Counted from the first letter of the stretch, positions 1 through 12,597 are shown. The stretch is DNA of 64,000 bases from Chrysoperla carnea (GCF_905475395.1 NC_058338.1:44117935-44181934), one strand, 5' to 3'. Made by a program: numbers and translations. Notes: generated by a model from the sequence alone, not told the origin.

Positions 1-1900
1 TGAACCATTCTACAAAAAATCGCTTGGAGTACACATCTATGTAATGTCACATCACTTTTCAATTCAAAATCAAATTTTTTCATGAAATAAGTGCACATTT
101 CATTAAAAGTACAATTGATGCAGAGTAACTCGTTTTATCTAGAATAATTATTTTCTATTAAGCATTAGCTGTTAACTACTTATGTCATTTGAAGTTTTTA
201 TAAGCGGGTCAAAAAGTAAAATTGTGTATATTAATTGTGTGAACCCCGATAAACACTTGGATGCTCTGACATGACAGAAAAAGGGCAAATGATAATTTTT
301 ATTCTTTTCAAAGGCGCTAAAAAATGAAATAGGAAAACCTGAGCTGTGTTCACATATTTATTACAAATAAAAAATGAAAAAACCAAACTGTGCAACTTAT
401 AAATCGGATTATGATGATTCAAATATATTATAAAATCTTTCTAAATCGAGCTTGAAAAACTAAAAATATTTAATATTAGGCCCAAATATTAAAAATAAAA
501 ATCATTTATAACATATAAATTTAATTTAAAAAAAAAAACAAAAAACAAAAAAAAAAACAATATAAACTAAAAAAAAGGAAAGGCAACTGACCTGGGCACG
601 GATTCATCATGCAAATATTTTCAATTTTCCAAACATACAAAAAATCTAAACAAAAACGCTTCACTTATGTCCGTTGAATTAAACTTTATTTTAAAACATT
701 TTACCAAATTTTCACAATAAAAAAAAAGTTTTTTATACAAATTATCACAGTTTTTTGTTAATATACAGATAGAAATTTTCACTAATAAACAATCATAATT
801 ATAAACGAAACATGTTTAAAAATTTTCTGAAAAAATTATTCGTAAAAATTCAAAAAAAAATGTATCACTCACAAAAAAAAATTTTCACGCACTACGCACA
901 TTAAAATTTCACCCAAATTTTAAAAAAAAAAACCGCCAAAATAAAATTAAATAAATAATAAATACAAATATTTTGTAGGAAATCACTTGGACGAATTAGA
1001 ATAAAAGTCGTTGTTGATATAAAATTGTTCAAAGTAAATGAAACAAAACCAATATTAATTAATGAATTAAACCGTATTACGTGACCCGTAAGTTTGTAAT
1101 GTTGCAGTGTGTAGTCGTTGCGACCATCTAAATGTTCAATATTCAAATGAAGTATATCCTTTTGTTTTAAAAATTTCTCAATATAGTTCTCTTTCAGTTG
1201 AGTTAGTAGTTTTACAACACATATATCGGATATAATATATTAATAATACAAGTGGGATGTGTTTGAACATACTTGTAATACCCGCCTATAGTTGAACAAA
1301 ATGGCTGTTCATTTCAAATCATGTTAGAGCTGTATTATTATTGGTGCAATTATATACCTTTTTTTAAAGCTTTATGTTTAAGTTTTATTAAGTACCCCCC
1401 AATATGTGTATACATATTAAGTATGTACAATATTTTTGTACAATATCCACTGAAAAGGTATGGATTTACAAACTTATTTATTAAGGAATCAAATCACTTT
1501 CGATATATTGTTGCATTTTATTCAAAACAAAATAACACATTTTAATTGCATTTCTCAAACTATAGAAGCTATGCGATGATAAGACACTAATAATAATTTT
1601 ATCAATTTTATTCAGCGATATTTTTTATTACCTACTTCTACTTTTTTTTGGAAGATATACATAAACTTTCATAAATATTATTTGAGTTGAAGAATTTGGA
1701 TTGTATTTCTATGTAAAATAATGTTTACATCCGTCGGAATTTATTATTCAAATCTTGAATTACGTTAAATAGAGGGGTTTTCAACTAACATTTTTTAAAA
1801 CTCATGTTAAAATTGTTCTTTAGTATTTGATTAACGATTAAACAAAAAATATTTGATGGTGGAAGCGCAGATAACATTCCATAATAGTAACAAAAAATAA
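1..1900. other. AT-rich stretch with no supported gene
   Basis: Both strands contain only short ORFs (up to 81 codons) made of low-complexity A/T codons, with no flanking splice signals and no recognisable protein. The stretch has several A-rich homopolymer runs (about 525-560 and 850-935). Near 1855 there is one partial copy of the 'GGTGGAAGCGC' repeat family that is seen complete at 10.7, 13.4, 41.8 and 58.3 kb. It could be intergenic or intronic. Confidence 0.5.
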
Positions 1901-1902
1901 TT

Positions 1903-2421
1903 TAAACAAGTGAAAACAAACAATTGACTGAGTTAATTGTTGAAATACCATGTATAGACAGTGTTGATTACTCTGTCACATTACACATACATGTCACACA
2001 TATATAATTGATATTCCCATTTAAAACATACTATACAATTTGCGCATAATTTATTCTCTCACGGGTAAACAGTGATGTTTACTTAAAAATGTTTCAAACA
2101 AAAGCTGTTTATTTTTTCATAAGAAACATTTTTTACACTTAAACTTTTGTTCTATCTCTAACGGTTTACAAGATGGGTCCTACGGACCCAAGACCCAATT
2201 GACCTATGATGCTCATTTACGAACTTGAACTCATTTTTTACGTCCTTAGCACGCTTAAAAAATTTCAGCTAGATATCTCTTTTCGTTTTTGCGCAATCGT
2301 GATGACAGACGGACAGACAGACAACCGGAAATGGACTAATTAGGTGATTTTATGAACACCTATACCAAATTGTTCATAGTATTAATACTTGTAAGCGTTA
2401 CAAACTTGGGACTAAACTTAT
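1903..2421 (+). repeat. MITE-like element, family A ('GGGACTAAACTTA' tail)
   Basis: This is one copy of a family about 470-600 bp long. It begins near AAACAAGTGAAAACAAAC and ATACCATGTATA. It passes through a conserved core (ATGGGTCCTACGGACCCAAG, then a run of CAGACGGACAGACAGAC, then CCGGAAATGGACTAATT) and ends at GTTACAAACTTGGGACTAAAC. In the better copies at 20457 and 21745 the far end carries TATACATGGTAT, the reverse complement of ATACCATGTATA near the start, so the element has short terminal inverted repeats. This copy lacks a clear right repeat. It has no coding capacity and was presumably moved by a transposase encoded elsewhere. Confidence 0.65.
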
Positions 2422-2792
2422 AGAAGTTTAGTTTTTTTATGAAGATCAATTTTCAAATTTAAAGTGTTATTCTATCTCTTACCGTTTAGGTTCTAAATTG
2501 GCTATTTAAGAAACCCGAAGAACTAGGTCCAATCTGATGTCAGAATTTACAATTTTTGTTTGAGTTATTTTTTGATTGGTTAATTACAAAATGAGCTGTA
2601 TTAACCGTTATAGATTAAAATGACCCACCCTGCATACCTTCGCATACTTTGCATTTTGATGTTTTCCGAGTCCCATTTGGAAGTCGGCGAGATTAAAGTC
2701 CGTTTTAAGCCAGTATCATCTTTTTATTGGAAATTTTTATCCTGGAGGGTCCAATTCCGTGTTAACCAAGACTTTTACAAGTAACTATATTA

Positions 2793-4090
2793 TAGTAGGG
2801 GAGCCCAAGAGGGGATTTTGGGATTTACTAAAGCGCGGCAGATTAACATACAGGGAGGAACCTAGTACCCCATTAAATACCTCCACTAAGTATTAGCCCC
2901 GTATATGTGGCCGCGCGTCAAGGATAAAGGATCAGATTAGTAAAAAAAAATTGATCATCTGAAATTCTCGAGCGCGTCAGATTAAGGTAGGGTAAGTTAG
3001 TTATATGCTAAAAAGTGTATATTCCACTAATCTGACAATTTTCGATTGACGATAAGAAGTAGGTGGGTTACAAACTTGTAAAAAAAAAACGTCATCTCGA
3101 CTTTCTCGAGCGTGGCTAAATTTTTTTTTATTTTGAAGGTAATAATTCAACGTTCACAAATAATATATAATCTGACGATTTCCGTAAGCCGAAGTAAGGA
3201 AAAATAATCGATAAAGTTTAATGCATGCAGCTACGTGATGCCGGTATTCCCCTTCTCGCGTTTCTATTCCTCTCTCACTCTTTCTCTATCTATGACTCTC
3301 TCACTCCGTCCCCACTTTGGGTTCTGTTGCCATGACGCCATGACAGCTGATTGCACAGATGGTTTTGTTTACAACGTATTTGTAACGCCTGAAATTATTT
3401 TGCGATTTTGATGTTTATTATGTGAATTAAAATTTGAAAAAAAGTTACTATGAGTGACATTAATGTAAAGTGTGTGTTTTGTGGTGAAACTAATTTACAA
3501 AAAACTGTCAAAATACAAAAATACAAAAAAAAATTCTTTCCATTGTCAGTTTAGGCGAATCCCTCCAGATAATCGTCAGATTATGAGACAGCACGTTTAA
3601 GATATATAAATGAACCATATATATCTTAATCTGACGCGCTCGAGTATTTCAAAATGGCGATTTTTTTTTGCACATTCTTATAATGGCTGCGAGTTTAGGT
3701 CACATCCAAATCGTCAGATTATTATATAAGAGCCTTCTTTTAGGTTCACTTAACATCCCCTTTGAAAATCTGACGCGCTCGATTAAATTTTTTTTGTTTC
3801 CGTTTTCAACCCTTACGCGCGACCACCCCCATCATGGAAACAATCAGATTAACATACGTATGTTTTCAAAAAAACGTAGGACATGGATGCTATTAATATC
3901 TGATGCGCTCGAGTATGTCCATGCAACTGTTTTTTTTTACATTTTTGAAAATTTATAGCCGCTCCCCCCACCGATGAAAGTGTATATATTATATGATATT
4001 TTTTTCTTCTTATCATCTAAGCTTCGCAATCCAATAGGTCTCTTCGACGCTCGAGTAAATCCCGATTTAGCATCCTTGGCTCCCCTACTA
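2793..4090. mobile_element. 1.3-kb terminal-inverted-repeat DNA transposon derivative
   Basis: The left end (TAGTAGGGGAGCC, then GGGATTTACT about 22 bp further in) is matched by the reverse complement of the right end, giving imperfect inverted repeats of about 43 bp. TTA flanks both sides (2790-2792 and 4091-4093), a likely 3-bp target duplication. The interior holds many direct and inverted copies of a motif close to CTCGAGCGCGTCAGATT (near 2835, 2910, 2970, 3105, 3640, 3770, 3905 and 4050). This looks like a subterminal transposase-binding array. The only coding trace is a broken zinc-finger-like fragment at 3450-3600. The superfamily is not settled: a TTA duplication fits PIF/Harbinger, but the THAP-like trace would suit P-, Kolobok- or Academ-type elements. 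Confidence 0.75.
3450..3600 (+). pseudogene. Broken THAP-like zinc-finger fragment inside the transposon
   Basis: An ATG at 3450 opens a peptide beginning MSDINVKCVFCGETNLQ, with a C-x2-C pair. It stops after about 35 codons near the TAG at 3553. In another frame the sequence continues as SFHCQFRRIPPDN followed by RQIMRQHV and a stop. A CxxC pair followed by an SFHxFP-like block is what the DNA-binding THAP domain of several transposases looks like, so this reads as the N-terminal domain of a transposase interrupted by a frameshift in an A-rich run. The rest of the transposase is missing. The match is short, so a different zinc-finger type is possible. Confidence 0.4.
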
Positions 4091-4439
4091 TTAATAATTA
4101 TATTTCTTGTTCTTATCATAATAATAATTGAATTACGACTTCTCGCAAGATATAGTTATATTAATAATCATACCATGCTTCACAGTAAAACAGCTTAGTA
4201 ATAATTTTTACGTTAAAATATTACAATATTATTTTATATACGTATATATTGTTTAAAAAATATTCAAATATTTTTCTATATAAGAAATAATAATTTTTCC
4301 TCGCGCTCTGAATGAAAGAAACCTTATATAAAACATAATTTAACACATTTTATACACTTATAAATTATTATTCATGCGCGAAGCGTAATTTATAGAGTGC
4401 GCTGTACATATATGGTAGTTGTATTTAGTAGCAGATACA

Positions 4440-4740
4440 AAACACTAAAAACGGTCACAGCTCGAAAAATTTGAACAGTTAGGGATTTGGGGTTGCTGCA
4501 CATCAATCAAACACGTCAGAATTGGTCTCCGAGGTACCTGGTGTCGAGGGTAAACAGTATCCTCGTCGTCTCCTGGAGTTTTCGGGAAATTCGTTATATA
4601 ATCGGTCCAAACTAGTTACTGCGGGTTTTTGGGATCGCTGAACACGAATATCGCGACAAAATCACGGGAGCGGCATATCAAACCGAGCCTAGGGCGGCAT
4701 CAAGCCTAAATCCGCCACATGCCTAGTGAATTTTGTCATC
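4440..4740 (+). repeat. Dispersed repeat family B ('GAGGTACCTGGTGTC')
   Basis: The segment contains AAACACTAAAAACGGTCA, CTCCGAGGTACCTGGTGTC, GTCTCCTGGAGT and TTCGGGAAATTC. It then has ATAATCGGTCCAAACT and TGAACACGAATATCGCGA. The same blocks recur, reshuffled, at 19700-20095, and a reverse-strand fragment lies near 31708-31800. This segment is more GC-rich than its surroundings. It shows no coding capacity and no clear ends. Confidence 0.6.
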
Positions 4741-6184
4741 TCAAAAATTAAATTAAAAGCGGTTTTAGTAGCTAACAAGCCATGCAACCATAATTATTTT
4801 TAAATGTTCTCCTCTACCACTCGACTTCGTGTTCCTACTATTTTATTTACATTTTAAACAAATGCAACTGTATTTAGCATAACGTTTTTATTATCAAGTT
4901 TTCCCTGGAAAGTGGCAATATTATTGTTGTATGAAGAACAAAAATTAACGCTATATATATTTTTTCACCAAATGTTTACAAATGTTTCAATGAAAAATCA
5001 TTAGAGTATATAAAGTAAAAATTAGTAATGCCACAAGAATTAATATTTTTATTTGATAACAGATAACATTATGTAAGCATAATAAATATTCATAATAGGG
5101 TAAGATGTAATACCTGGACTCATATGTAACATGTATTTATAAAACACTATTGGTATTAACCCGTCAGCACTCGCATCAACGGTTCGATAATCTTTAGTCA
5201 CGTGATGAGAGATTTACTCACGCGTTCTACATATTCTTTAATTTTGTAAATCATAATCCCTACATAATTTTATATAAACTAATTGTTTAGTGCACTAGCT
5301 AATTGTGTGATTATTGAATGATGTTTGCGAGTGAAAATATCAGAGCAGAGAAAAAATGGATCTAATTAAATTCATTTTAACTAATTCATCACATTTCTAT
5401 CACAAGTTTTTTCAATTTACTGAGTACAACTAATATTAAACGAACTAACGAATAAACGAACAGGCCCGAAAAGTTAATATTTTTCTGTTTACACCTTTAT
5501 TCTCGCGCAGAAATTCTCACAATTTCTGTAGCTGTAGATAGGTTGAAAAACCTGAACAACTCATAATACGAAAATATATAAAATTGTATGAAGATAGAAA
5601 AAGTTTCGAACACATATGCCATTTGAAAAATAAAAGTTATTTATGTTTTAAATAGAGCGTGAGCAAATACTAACGGTATTTTATGAGAATTCAGGTAGAC
5701 GGAAGATTGATTGTCAATTGTGTTTTGTTTTCGAAGAGACAAAAAATTTATTTGATTCTTGATGTACCTTTGATCTAACAACCTGATGTACATTGAATAA
5801 ACCATGTATAAATGGTAACATGTATGCTTTAAATTTTAAACTTGCATTCTTGCGTTTGATAGGTTCCAAATAAAAGTAAGCGAAATATAAGTGGGAAAAT
5901 ATCCTCAGCTACCCCAAGTTATTAGAAATACCATTTGAAGTGCTACAACTGGATACCAACTGAGCGCTCAGAGTAGTGGATGCATGTAAGAGAAACATTT
6001 AGAGTTTTCAATGTTTCAATCACACATATTGATGATTTATTTCTAGAGTAGCTATTTCCTAGAGTAACGTTGAAAAATCATCTTTAGTTACAATCGGTAC
6101 AGGTGATTATAGGTATATAAGAGTGTGAATTATGGTACATTATGATGTTATACCATGGTCACACACATAGAATGTTGAAGTACC

Positions 6185-6218
<34 letters not shown>

Positions 6219-7100
6219 ATTTGCATTAGGTTTCATTTGCCAAGGAATTTAATTAGTTTTAAAATGTAAAAACAATTCATACCAATTTTGATTACTATAC
6301 AAATATCATAAATTGGATAAAGTAAAAATTTGTTAAAGTGAAACCGAAAATTTAATTATTTCTTCTATACGCAAACACACACAATAAATTCTTATTATAT
6401 GTATATTTAGTAAACAATATTCAACCTTATTCGTTGTGTGCGTAGTCATGGTAGGGACAATAAAATCGATGCCAACGCTTCCAGTGAAAAATTTTGGCGA
6501 TAAAGGACGCTGTTATGACTAATTTGCAATTCTTTACATGTTAATGTTATAGAAAATGTCATGTCAAAAATGTTTATGTTATAGAAAATGTCAACCATAC
6601 TTCTTCATGAAACACTTTAAAATATTTCATTGGCAAACAAACCCTGGATTTACTATATGTATAATACTATAGCATTACTTTTCAATTAGCATTTTCTTTA
6701 ATTATATTTAAAAATTATCAATGTAAGAGTAATATTTTTGTATATCTGGCGGCAAATTAAAAATTTTATGTGAACTTTGATAAGCACAGCCGACTGAAAT
6801 AGATATCTGAAAGAGAGTTTACACATCACCGGTGCTTGAATTGAATGATGTGCTAGCTTGAAAAATTTCATGCTACCGTTCACTTGCAACCGTTTATGAA
6901 AACATCGTTTGCTTTAAAATATTTGAATAAACATATACGCATGATCCCCGCCGTCGTCAGGGTAAAAATTGTTTATTTACTACTTCATTCGGACGAATAA
7001 AATAATGTTGAAATGAATTTTTTGATGCTAACATAGTCCCCAGTGAGATACATTTATCTATCCCATGGAGGTAGCCCATATCCATCGAGGTAATTTCTTA
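4741..7100. other. No gene seen; simple repeats and a small hairpin
   Basis: There is no splice-supported or protein-like ORF. There is a (TA)n run at about 6188-6214 and a 33-bp-period duplication of TTATAGAAAATGTCA near 6545-6595. An imperfect hairpin lies at about 6123-6164 (arms GTGTGAATTATGGTA and TACCATGGTCACAC) and is related to the better one at 10444. Otherwise the sequence is featureless AT-rich DNA. Confidence 0.4.
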
Positions 7101-7102
7101 AT

Positions 7103-7621
7103 GTACAGAGTGTTCCGTGACTCGATGGCCATAGCTTAAGAGCGTATTCTTTTGACAATTTTAAGCTGAAAGTGCCTCATATACCTACTTTTGTACTAAA
7201 CCCAAAAGCTAAGGAGTTATGTGCACTATCATGTCTCCAAAGAAAAAACTCAAGAGGAGTTAAAACTGGTGACCTCGGAGGTCAGAAAACTGTAAACATA
7301 ATTATAATGTATTATGGTTGCTGCTGCATTCTTAAAAGACGACTCAGATATTCTTTAGAGACTTAAGTAATATTCTTTACAGACTTTGAACCAAAACTTT
7401 AATTATATTTGTTTCAGCAATACAAAAATTTTTAATAAATAAAACATTAAACTACCTTACACAACAATGTTTCAACTTTATTGGTTAAATATAATAGCTC
7501 ACATAACTCCCCATCTGTTGGGTTTGGGACAAAAGTATCTGAGGCATTTTTCGACTTATATTTGTCAAAAGAATACCCTCTTAAATTATGGCCACCAAGT
7601 AACGGGACACTCAGTATATAT
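7103..7621. mobile_element. 519-bp foldback (long inverted repeat) element
   Basis: The left arm starts TGTACAGAGTGTTCCGTGAC and runs about 125 bp through GGCCATAGCTTAAGAG, GTATTCTTTTGACAA and AAGGAGTTATGTG. The right arm is its reverse complement at roughly 80 percent identity and ends CACTCAGTATATA. About 270 bp of unrelated AT-rich sequence separates the arms. The tip 'TACAGAGTGTTCC' resembles the 'ACACCCTGTATA'-type ends seen near 45720, 47870 and 50710. The 64- and 66-codon ORFs in the two arms are by-products of the repeat. Confidence 0.75.
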
Positions 7622-8619
7622 TACCAATCTCTAACGCAAAATTTAAACAGATTCAAGAAAATTTTTTTTGTATTATTTTAATGATTACTGGGACATATTG
7701 TTAAATGATTAATTCTAGAAATGAAGCTTTCAATAAATTCCATGCATAACTATCACCAATATTCAACATATTGAATTAAATATTTCAAATTTACAAAACA
7801 TTTAAGTACTAATTATTTTGCTTGTTAGACACAAAAAACATAACATGTTTTATTTCATTTACAAAAAAAAGAAACTATTCTCCAAAATCATTTTGCACAC
7901 ATGAAAATGAACTGATCATATGTATAAATGAATAATATATTTTACGTATGTATAAGAATTTTGTTAAAGCAAATTGTAAGCGAATAACTGTCAACACAAT
8001 TTGTCAAGCAGAAAACAAAAATAATCAAAAATAAAAATAAGTACGTAAGTTTAGTATATATTTAAAATAGAATGAAACAGAAATAAATTCGATATATAAA
8101 TACGTATCTACTTCACTTAAATAATACTATCACAAATTTTCTGAAGTAAATAATATTGAGGAAAGTTTCCACTAAGAGGTATGATAAGATTATGAATAGT
8201 GAACTATACCGTCGTCTATGTAAAGATAAAACCCTTCAAAACATCGAAAATAATCTGATTCACGATAAAAATTAGTATTGAGATAGCCCTAGATGACGTC
8301 GATCTCTATCTCTGCTCTTCTTCAGGATATATCAATATAAACGAGAGAAAAATAGATCAAGAGATAGGTACGAGCAACGCGAGGACAAAAGGGACTCACT
8401 TTCGGAGATCAATATATTAAAAAAGTTCATAGCCGACGTTGTCTTAGTAACACAAAAAGGAAATAGGTATTACTATCGCAGAACTACCCTTTTGTTAATA
8501 TTTACCATCAATTCCAAAAAATTAAAATTATAAGCCTCCCAACAAAAAAAGTTCAAAGAGACGAACAGGTCCGACGAGAAAAATCCAGGATCGAACGTTT
8601 ACAAATTTTAATCATCTTG

Positions 8620-9175
8620 TTTTTTCAAAGGATTGTAAGAAAGAGTATTCCTCCCAAAGGGGAAAAAAACTTGGTCGTCAACTTCATACCTAGCTAATTT
8701 CGCCCATTAGTAAAATTTTAGAAGCAGCAATAACAAAACGAATTATATGCTTCTTAATAAAAATCAACCTACTATCACTTAAGCAACAGGATATACGAAA
8801 AATGAGGTGATAACCACTGCTGCAGTGGAGTACGTTGGAAAAATCCTCAAAGCAACTGATAACAAATGGTTGACTACTACTTTGTTGTGTGGCTTAACTA
8901 GGGCATTTGACTACCCTAATATTAATAGAGCGACATCAATCCGTATCTGTGCCTAGCCACATCATACCCAACGTGAAGCTGTCAAAAAATTGAGTTCCCC
9001 ATGGAAGTGTGTTGACACTCCTTTTATTCTGCTTTACTGCTATTGAACATACGGATCTTATTGAGGGACCTAGAAGTTAAAACAAACGTGCTGGCTGACA
9101 AGCTGGCTTCATGGTTATATGCCAATCGGCTGTTATTAAATGTTAGTAAGACAAATTTCATATATTATAAGATAT
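8620..9175 (+). pseudogene. Decayed jockey-like LINE reverse transcriptase fragment
   Basis: Translations in shifting frames give the expected order of motifs for a non-LTR reverse transcriptase. First comes ISPISKILEAAITKRI at about 8700, corresponding to the family's 'RPISLLP..SKILEK' block. Next is TTAAVEYVGKILKA, and then LLCGLTRAFD near 8880-8912, equivalent to the catalytic 'LDLSKAFD' motif. Finally DKLASWLYANRLLLNVSKT at about 9095-9150 matches 'WF..N.L.LN..KT'. Stops and frameshifts separate the blocks and the YxDD region is not found, so the copy is dead. The LINE may begin further upstream, near 8280, where no motif could be placed. Confidence 0.8.
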
Positions 9176-9179
9176 AATG

Positions 9180-10727
9180 TGGATAAATATTTTTTTACCA
9201 ACCTGTAATGTTAGGAATATATAACGCACTAAGCACCTGGATGCCCAAGCTTTAAAATGAGTAAAGCTCGGTCATCCAAGTGCTTGGTTTTATTTAGATA
9301 CACTTAGTCTATTAATTGTTTATTTGAAAGTTGCTAAGTAGCATGTATAAGCATAGCAAACTTACTAAAATGATGAAAAAACAAAGAAGACAAGTGGCTA
9401 TCCAATCCTCAATTCTAAATATTATAACACAAGTTTTGATATTAAGATAATATTTTTTGAAATGAACTATATAAATTTTAAAAATATTTATAAGATACGA
9501 TGGTTTTGAAGATTAATTTGGCGGGCAGGTTAAAATGTACTTGGAACATTTACAAACCAAGCGCATTATATAAAGTTGACATGACCAATGAGCCGTGTTG
9601 TATACGCGTGTTGTATGTTTAGTGCATAGTTAAACTTAAAAAAACAACACAAATAAACATTATATTCTTTGAAATAGACTTGACGAATGATGTATCTAAA
9701 ATCTTATACATTTACTAAGTAGTGATCTACTTGTAAAATTAGTGTTTACACGAAGATTTTAGGCATTTCCAGACATTTCTTCTACGCGTACAGTGTCCGT
9801 ATGTAAAGTTTATCTATACTTGAGAAATTTTACCGCGGCCAACACTTAAAAAAAAAGAAAGTACGTTTTGAAAGTACACAGTTTAATTTAAGTGGTTCGA
9901 TCTTTTAATTCTGATTTAAAATAACTTATATTTAGCAAAATATATATTCTAATAAATTAAATTGTACTATTAAGGCTCGAAAACACACTTAAAAATTTTC
10001 CTCGGTAAAATAACTCAAGTATAGAGAGTCGTAATTAAAGCTGTACTCATAGAAAGATGTTTGTAAGGTATAATCATCTTTGCAACGTAGTTTTCATTAT
10101 GATGTTTTTCACTCTACAGTGATGTGCCAGCAGAAAATGACTCATGTGGATGTTTTTAAAAATGTAAATATTTTCATAAGGATAAAAAGGCGTCCTTGCC
10201 AGGTTAGTGTATAAAAAGATGCGGGGCATTTAAGTGATAATATGGCAGATAACCATTAAAATTTGTTTTATATCTTTTAGAGCGCAATTTTTGTGGTTAT
10301 GGGAATTTCTGGTGATCGTTATAAACAAACAAAAAGTAAGGAAAGGTGTATAACTAGAATCATAATTTACATATGCGAGTTTTTAAAGCAATTTAGCTGA
10401 TTTTTGTTGAGGATTTAAATATTAAACAACTATCGATAAAACGTGTGAGCCATGGTACATTATAATAATTTACCATGGCTCACAACCAAATGTTATCGTT
10501 ACAGTTCACTCTACGCTCCAGTGTCTTATTATGTATGTGGGTATATTATGTGATTCAGTCATTGAAAACCCTAGACGTTTTTCTCTAGTAATCCTTTACA
10601 TCATATAATTCGCTTATCTATACTCATTGAAAACAAGAATATAATTGTAAAATATAATGCATAAATATTACCATGTATCTATCAATAAAATGTATCAAGT
10701 TGTGCTCACATTTAACTCGTAATAAAT
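9180..10727. other. No gene seen; one strong hairpin
   Basis: AT-rich sequence without protein-like ORFs. The only structure that stands out is a 14-bp perfect inverted repeat at 10444-10484. Confidence 0.4.
10444..10484. repeat. Perfect 14-bp stem, 13-nt loop hairpin
   Basis: TGTGAGCCATGGTA at 10444-10457 is exactly complementary to TACCATGGCTCACA at 10471-10484. The loop is AT-only apart from its first base. A diverged relative sits at about 6123-6164, which suggests a small dispersed palindromic element rather than a structured RNA. Confidence 0.6.
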
Positions 10728-10890
10728 ACCTTACCTATTCATAAAATCTGAATAATAATAAACAATACTTCAAGATTATTAAAATACCTGTTCATAATTC
10801 TAGATAAATATGGTGGAAGCGCAAATAAATACATAGTATATAGTAAGATATAATGTTATATATTAATTATATGCGTTTCCACCATTTATT
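10728..10890 (+). repeat. Hairpin repeat family C, copy 1
   Basis: A unit of about 160 bp. The first half contains TGAATAATAATAAA, AAATACCTGTTCA and ATTCTAGATAAATATGG. The second half is a foldback with arms GGTGGAAGCGCAAATAAAT and ATATGCGTTTCCACC. Three more full copies are at 13361-13525 (reverse), 41825-41985 and 58345-58505, with a partial one near 1855. It is non-coding. It could be a small non-autonomous transposon. Confidence 0.7.
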
Positions 10891-12590
10891 TTATGTGTTT
10901 TAATTTTTGATGTGGAACCCTCAAAAACATTTTATAGTGGACCGAATTATGAATCTAAACCATTCGTGCATCCTTTTAAAACTTTGCTAAGCAATTAAAT
11001 AAATTTTAAAAAGCATTATAATAATAATTAGTTTCCTAACAACTAAACACAAACATCAATGGCGCACGCATAGAAAGAGTGGTCCAGTATTTAACGGTCC
11101 CAAGCTAAAATAAAAGTTAAGGGCGTGGGGCACAGCAGAGCACGAAACACAATGGAACAAAAAATGGTAATATTTGTATCTTATTCAAAGAAAATTTCGG
11201 AACAACCTATACAAAATTTCTTACTTACGCAAAAAGTATGGTTAACTTAATAATTTGTGTAATTTGTTCTGAAATTTTCTTCGAATAAAGTACGAGTAAG
11301 GACATCCTTTAGGGTGATTTTTGTTTTAAATTGACCAAATAACCTTCCCGAGGCAAAATAAATAATTTTCGCAATTTATTAAATAAAATACGCCGATTCG
11401 TACTGTACTAAAGGTCAATGCATTGTAAAGCAAAAACATAACACAAAACAAAATAACAACAACAAAAAAACAACGTAAAATCTCAGTGGGAAATATAACC
11501 TTCATAACGGAGCCTAATCTAATTGGCGGGAAATGTAACCTTAAAATTTGACTCTGATCATTTCAAAACATTTGTAATTGAAAAACAATTAGTGGTATAT
11601 GGCGATTCTATTCAAGATAAACAAACAAGGTAGTTTTCATTTCTAGTACACCGTTAGATGAGCAACGCCATAAAATTAGTGAAAAGTTCTTGTTAATTTC
11701 CACAAATTATTAACGTTGCTGCGATGTAAATCAATTTACTTTAATTTTTCATTAATATTATAATGTAAGTAATCATAATTTTTCTGCTTTAACTTTTTAA
11801 GAAAGGTCGCAACCCATAAAAAACTTCGCTGTCTGATTTCAGTTCAATAAATAGATTCTACACGAAGACTATTTTATTTGTGCAACTCCCATGGACTTTT
11901 AGAAAAATCTTCGTATACGTTATTGGTTATTGATTTTAGATCGTGTTTATGAATTTTACATATATTTGTTATTCATTTAATTTTTTTCTGCGGAATTTTA
12001 AAATATAAGATTCTACTCAATATAATTAATCGAATTCATCTAAAAAGCACGAGGGTTTATGAAACCATTGTTTGGAATTAAAAGTGCGTAACATTCTAAA
12101 ACAATATTAATTTTTTGTTAAATTTAAATAAAATTTATTTTTTAAATATTTTTTATACGTTGTTCATAAAAATCATAATATTTCGAAAATAAAAATTAAT
12201 ATATAAAAAATAATAATAACAATATTTTTTTTTATTGGACAAAAATAAAAACATGTAGAAGAAATTAGACTATCATCACTTTGACGGTAGAATAAATGTA
12301 TATGAAGCATGGATGCATTTTACCATGTCCGGGTAATGGCATGATCATCATTTTATTTCTCAACAAAAATATATATTTCAACCTGATGCCAATTATGCAA
12401 AATCAAGCTAATTAGTGTTTAAGTACATAATAAAATATTATATTATTACATGTTAAATTTTGTATATTATAAATATTATACCTTTATATACTTAACCGTA
12501 TACATTATATAGTATGTCTAAAAAATATAAAATACTAACGATTACCCGCTCACTTCGATGGCCAATTTCAACTTTGAAAAGTGAAATTTA
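10891..12590. other. No gene seen
   Basis: AT-rich DNA. A diverged inverted pair is visible around 11165-11310 (GTATCTTATTCAAAGAAAATTT against AAATTTTCTTCGAATAAAGTAC in shorter matching blocks). No protein-like ORF or gene signal was recognised. Confidence 0.35.
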
Positions 12591-12597
12591 CAAAATT

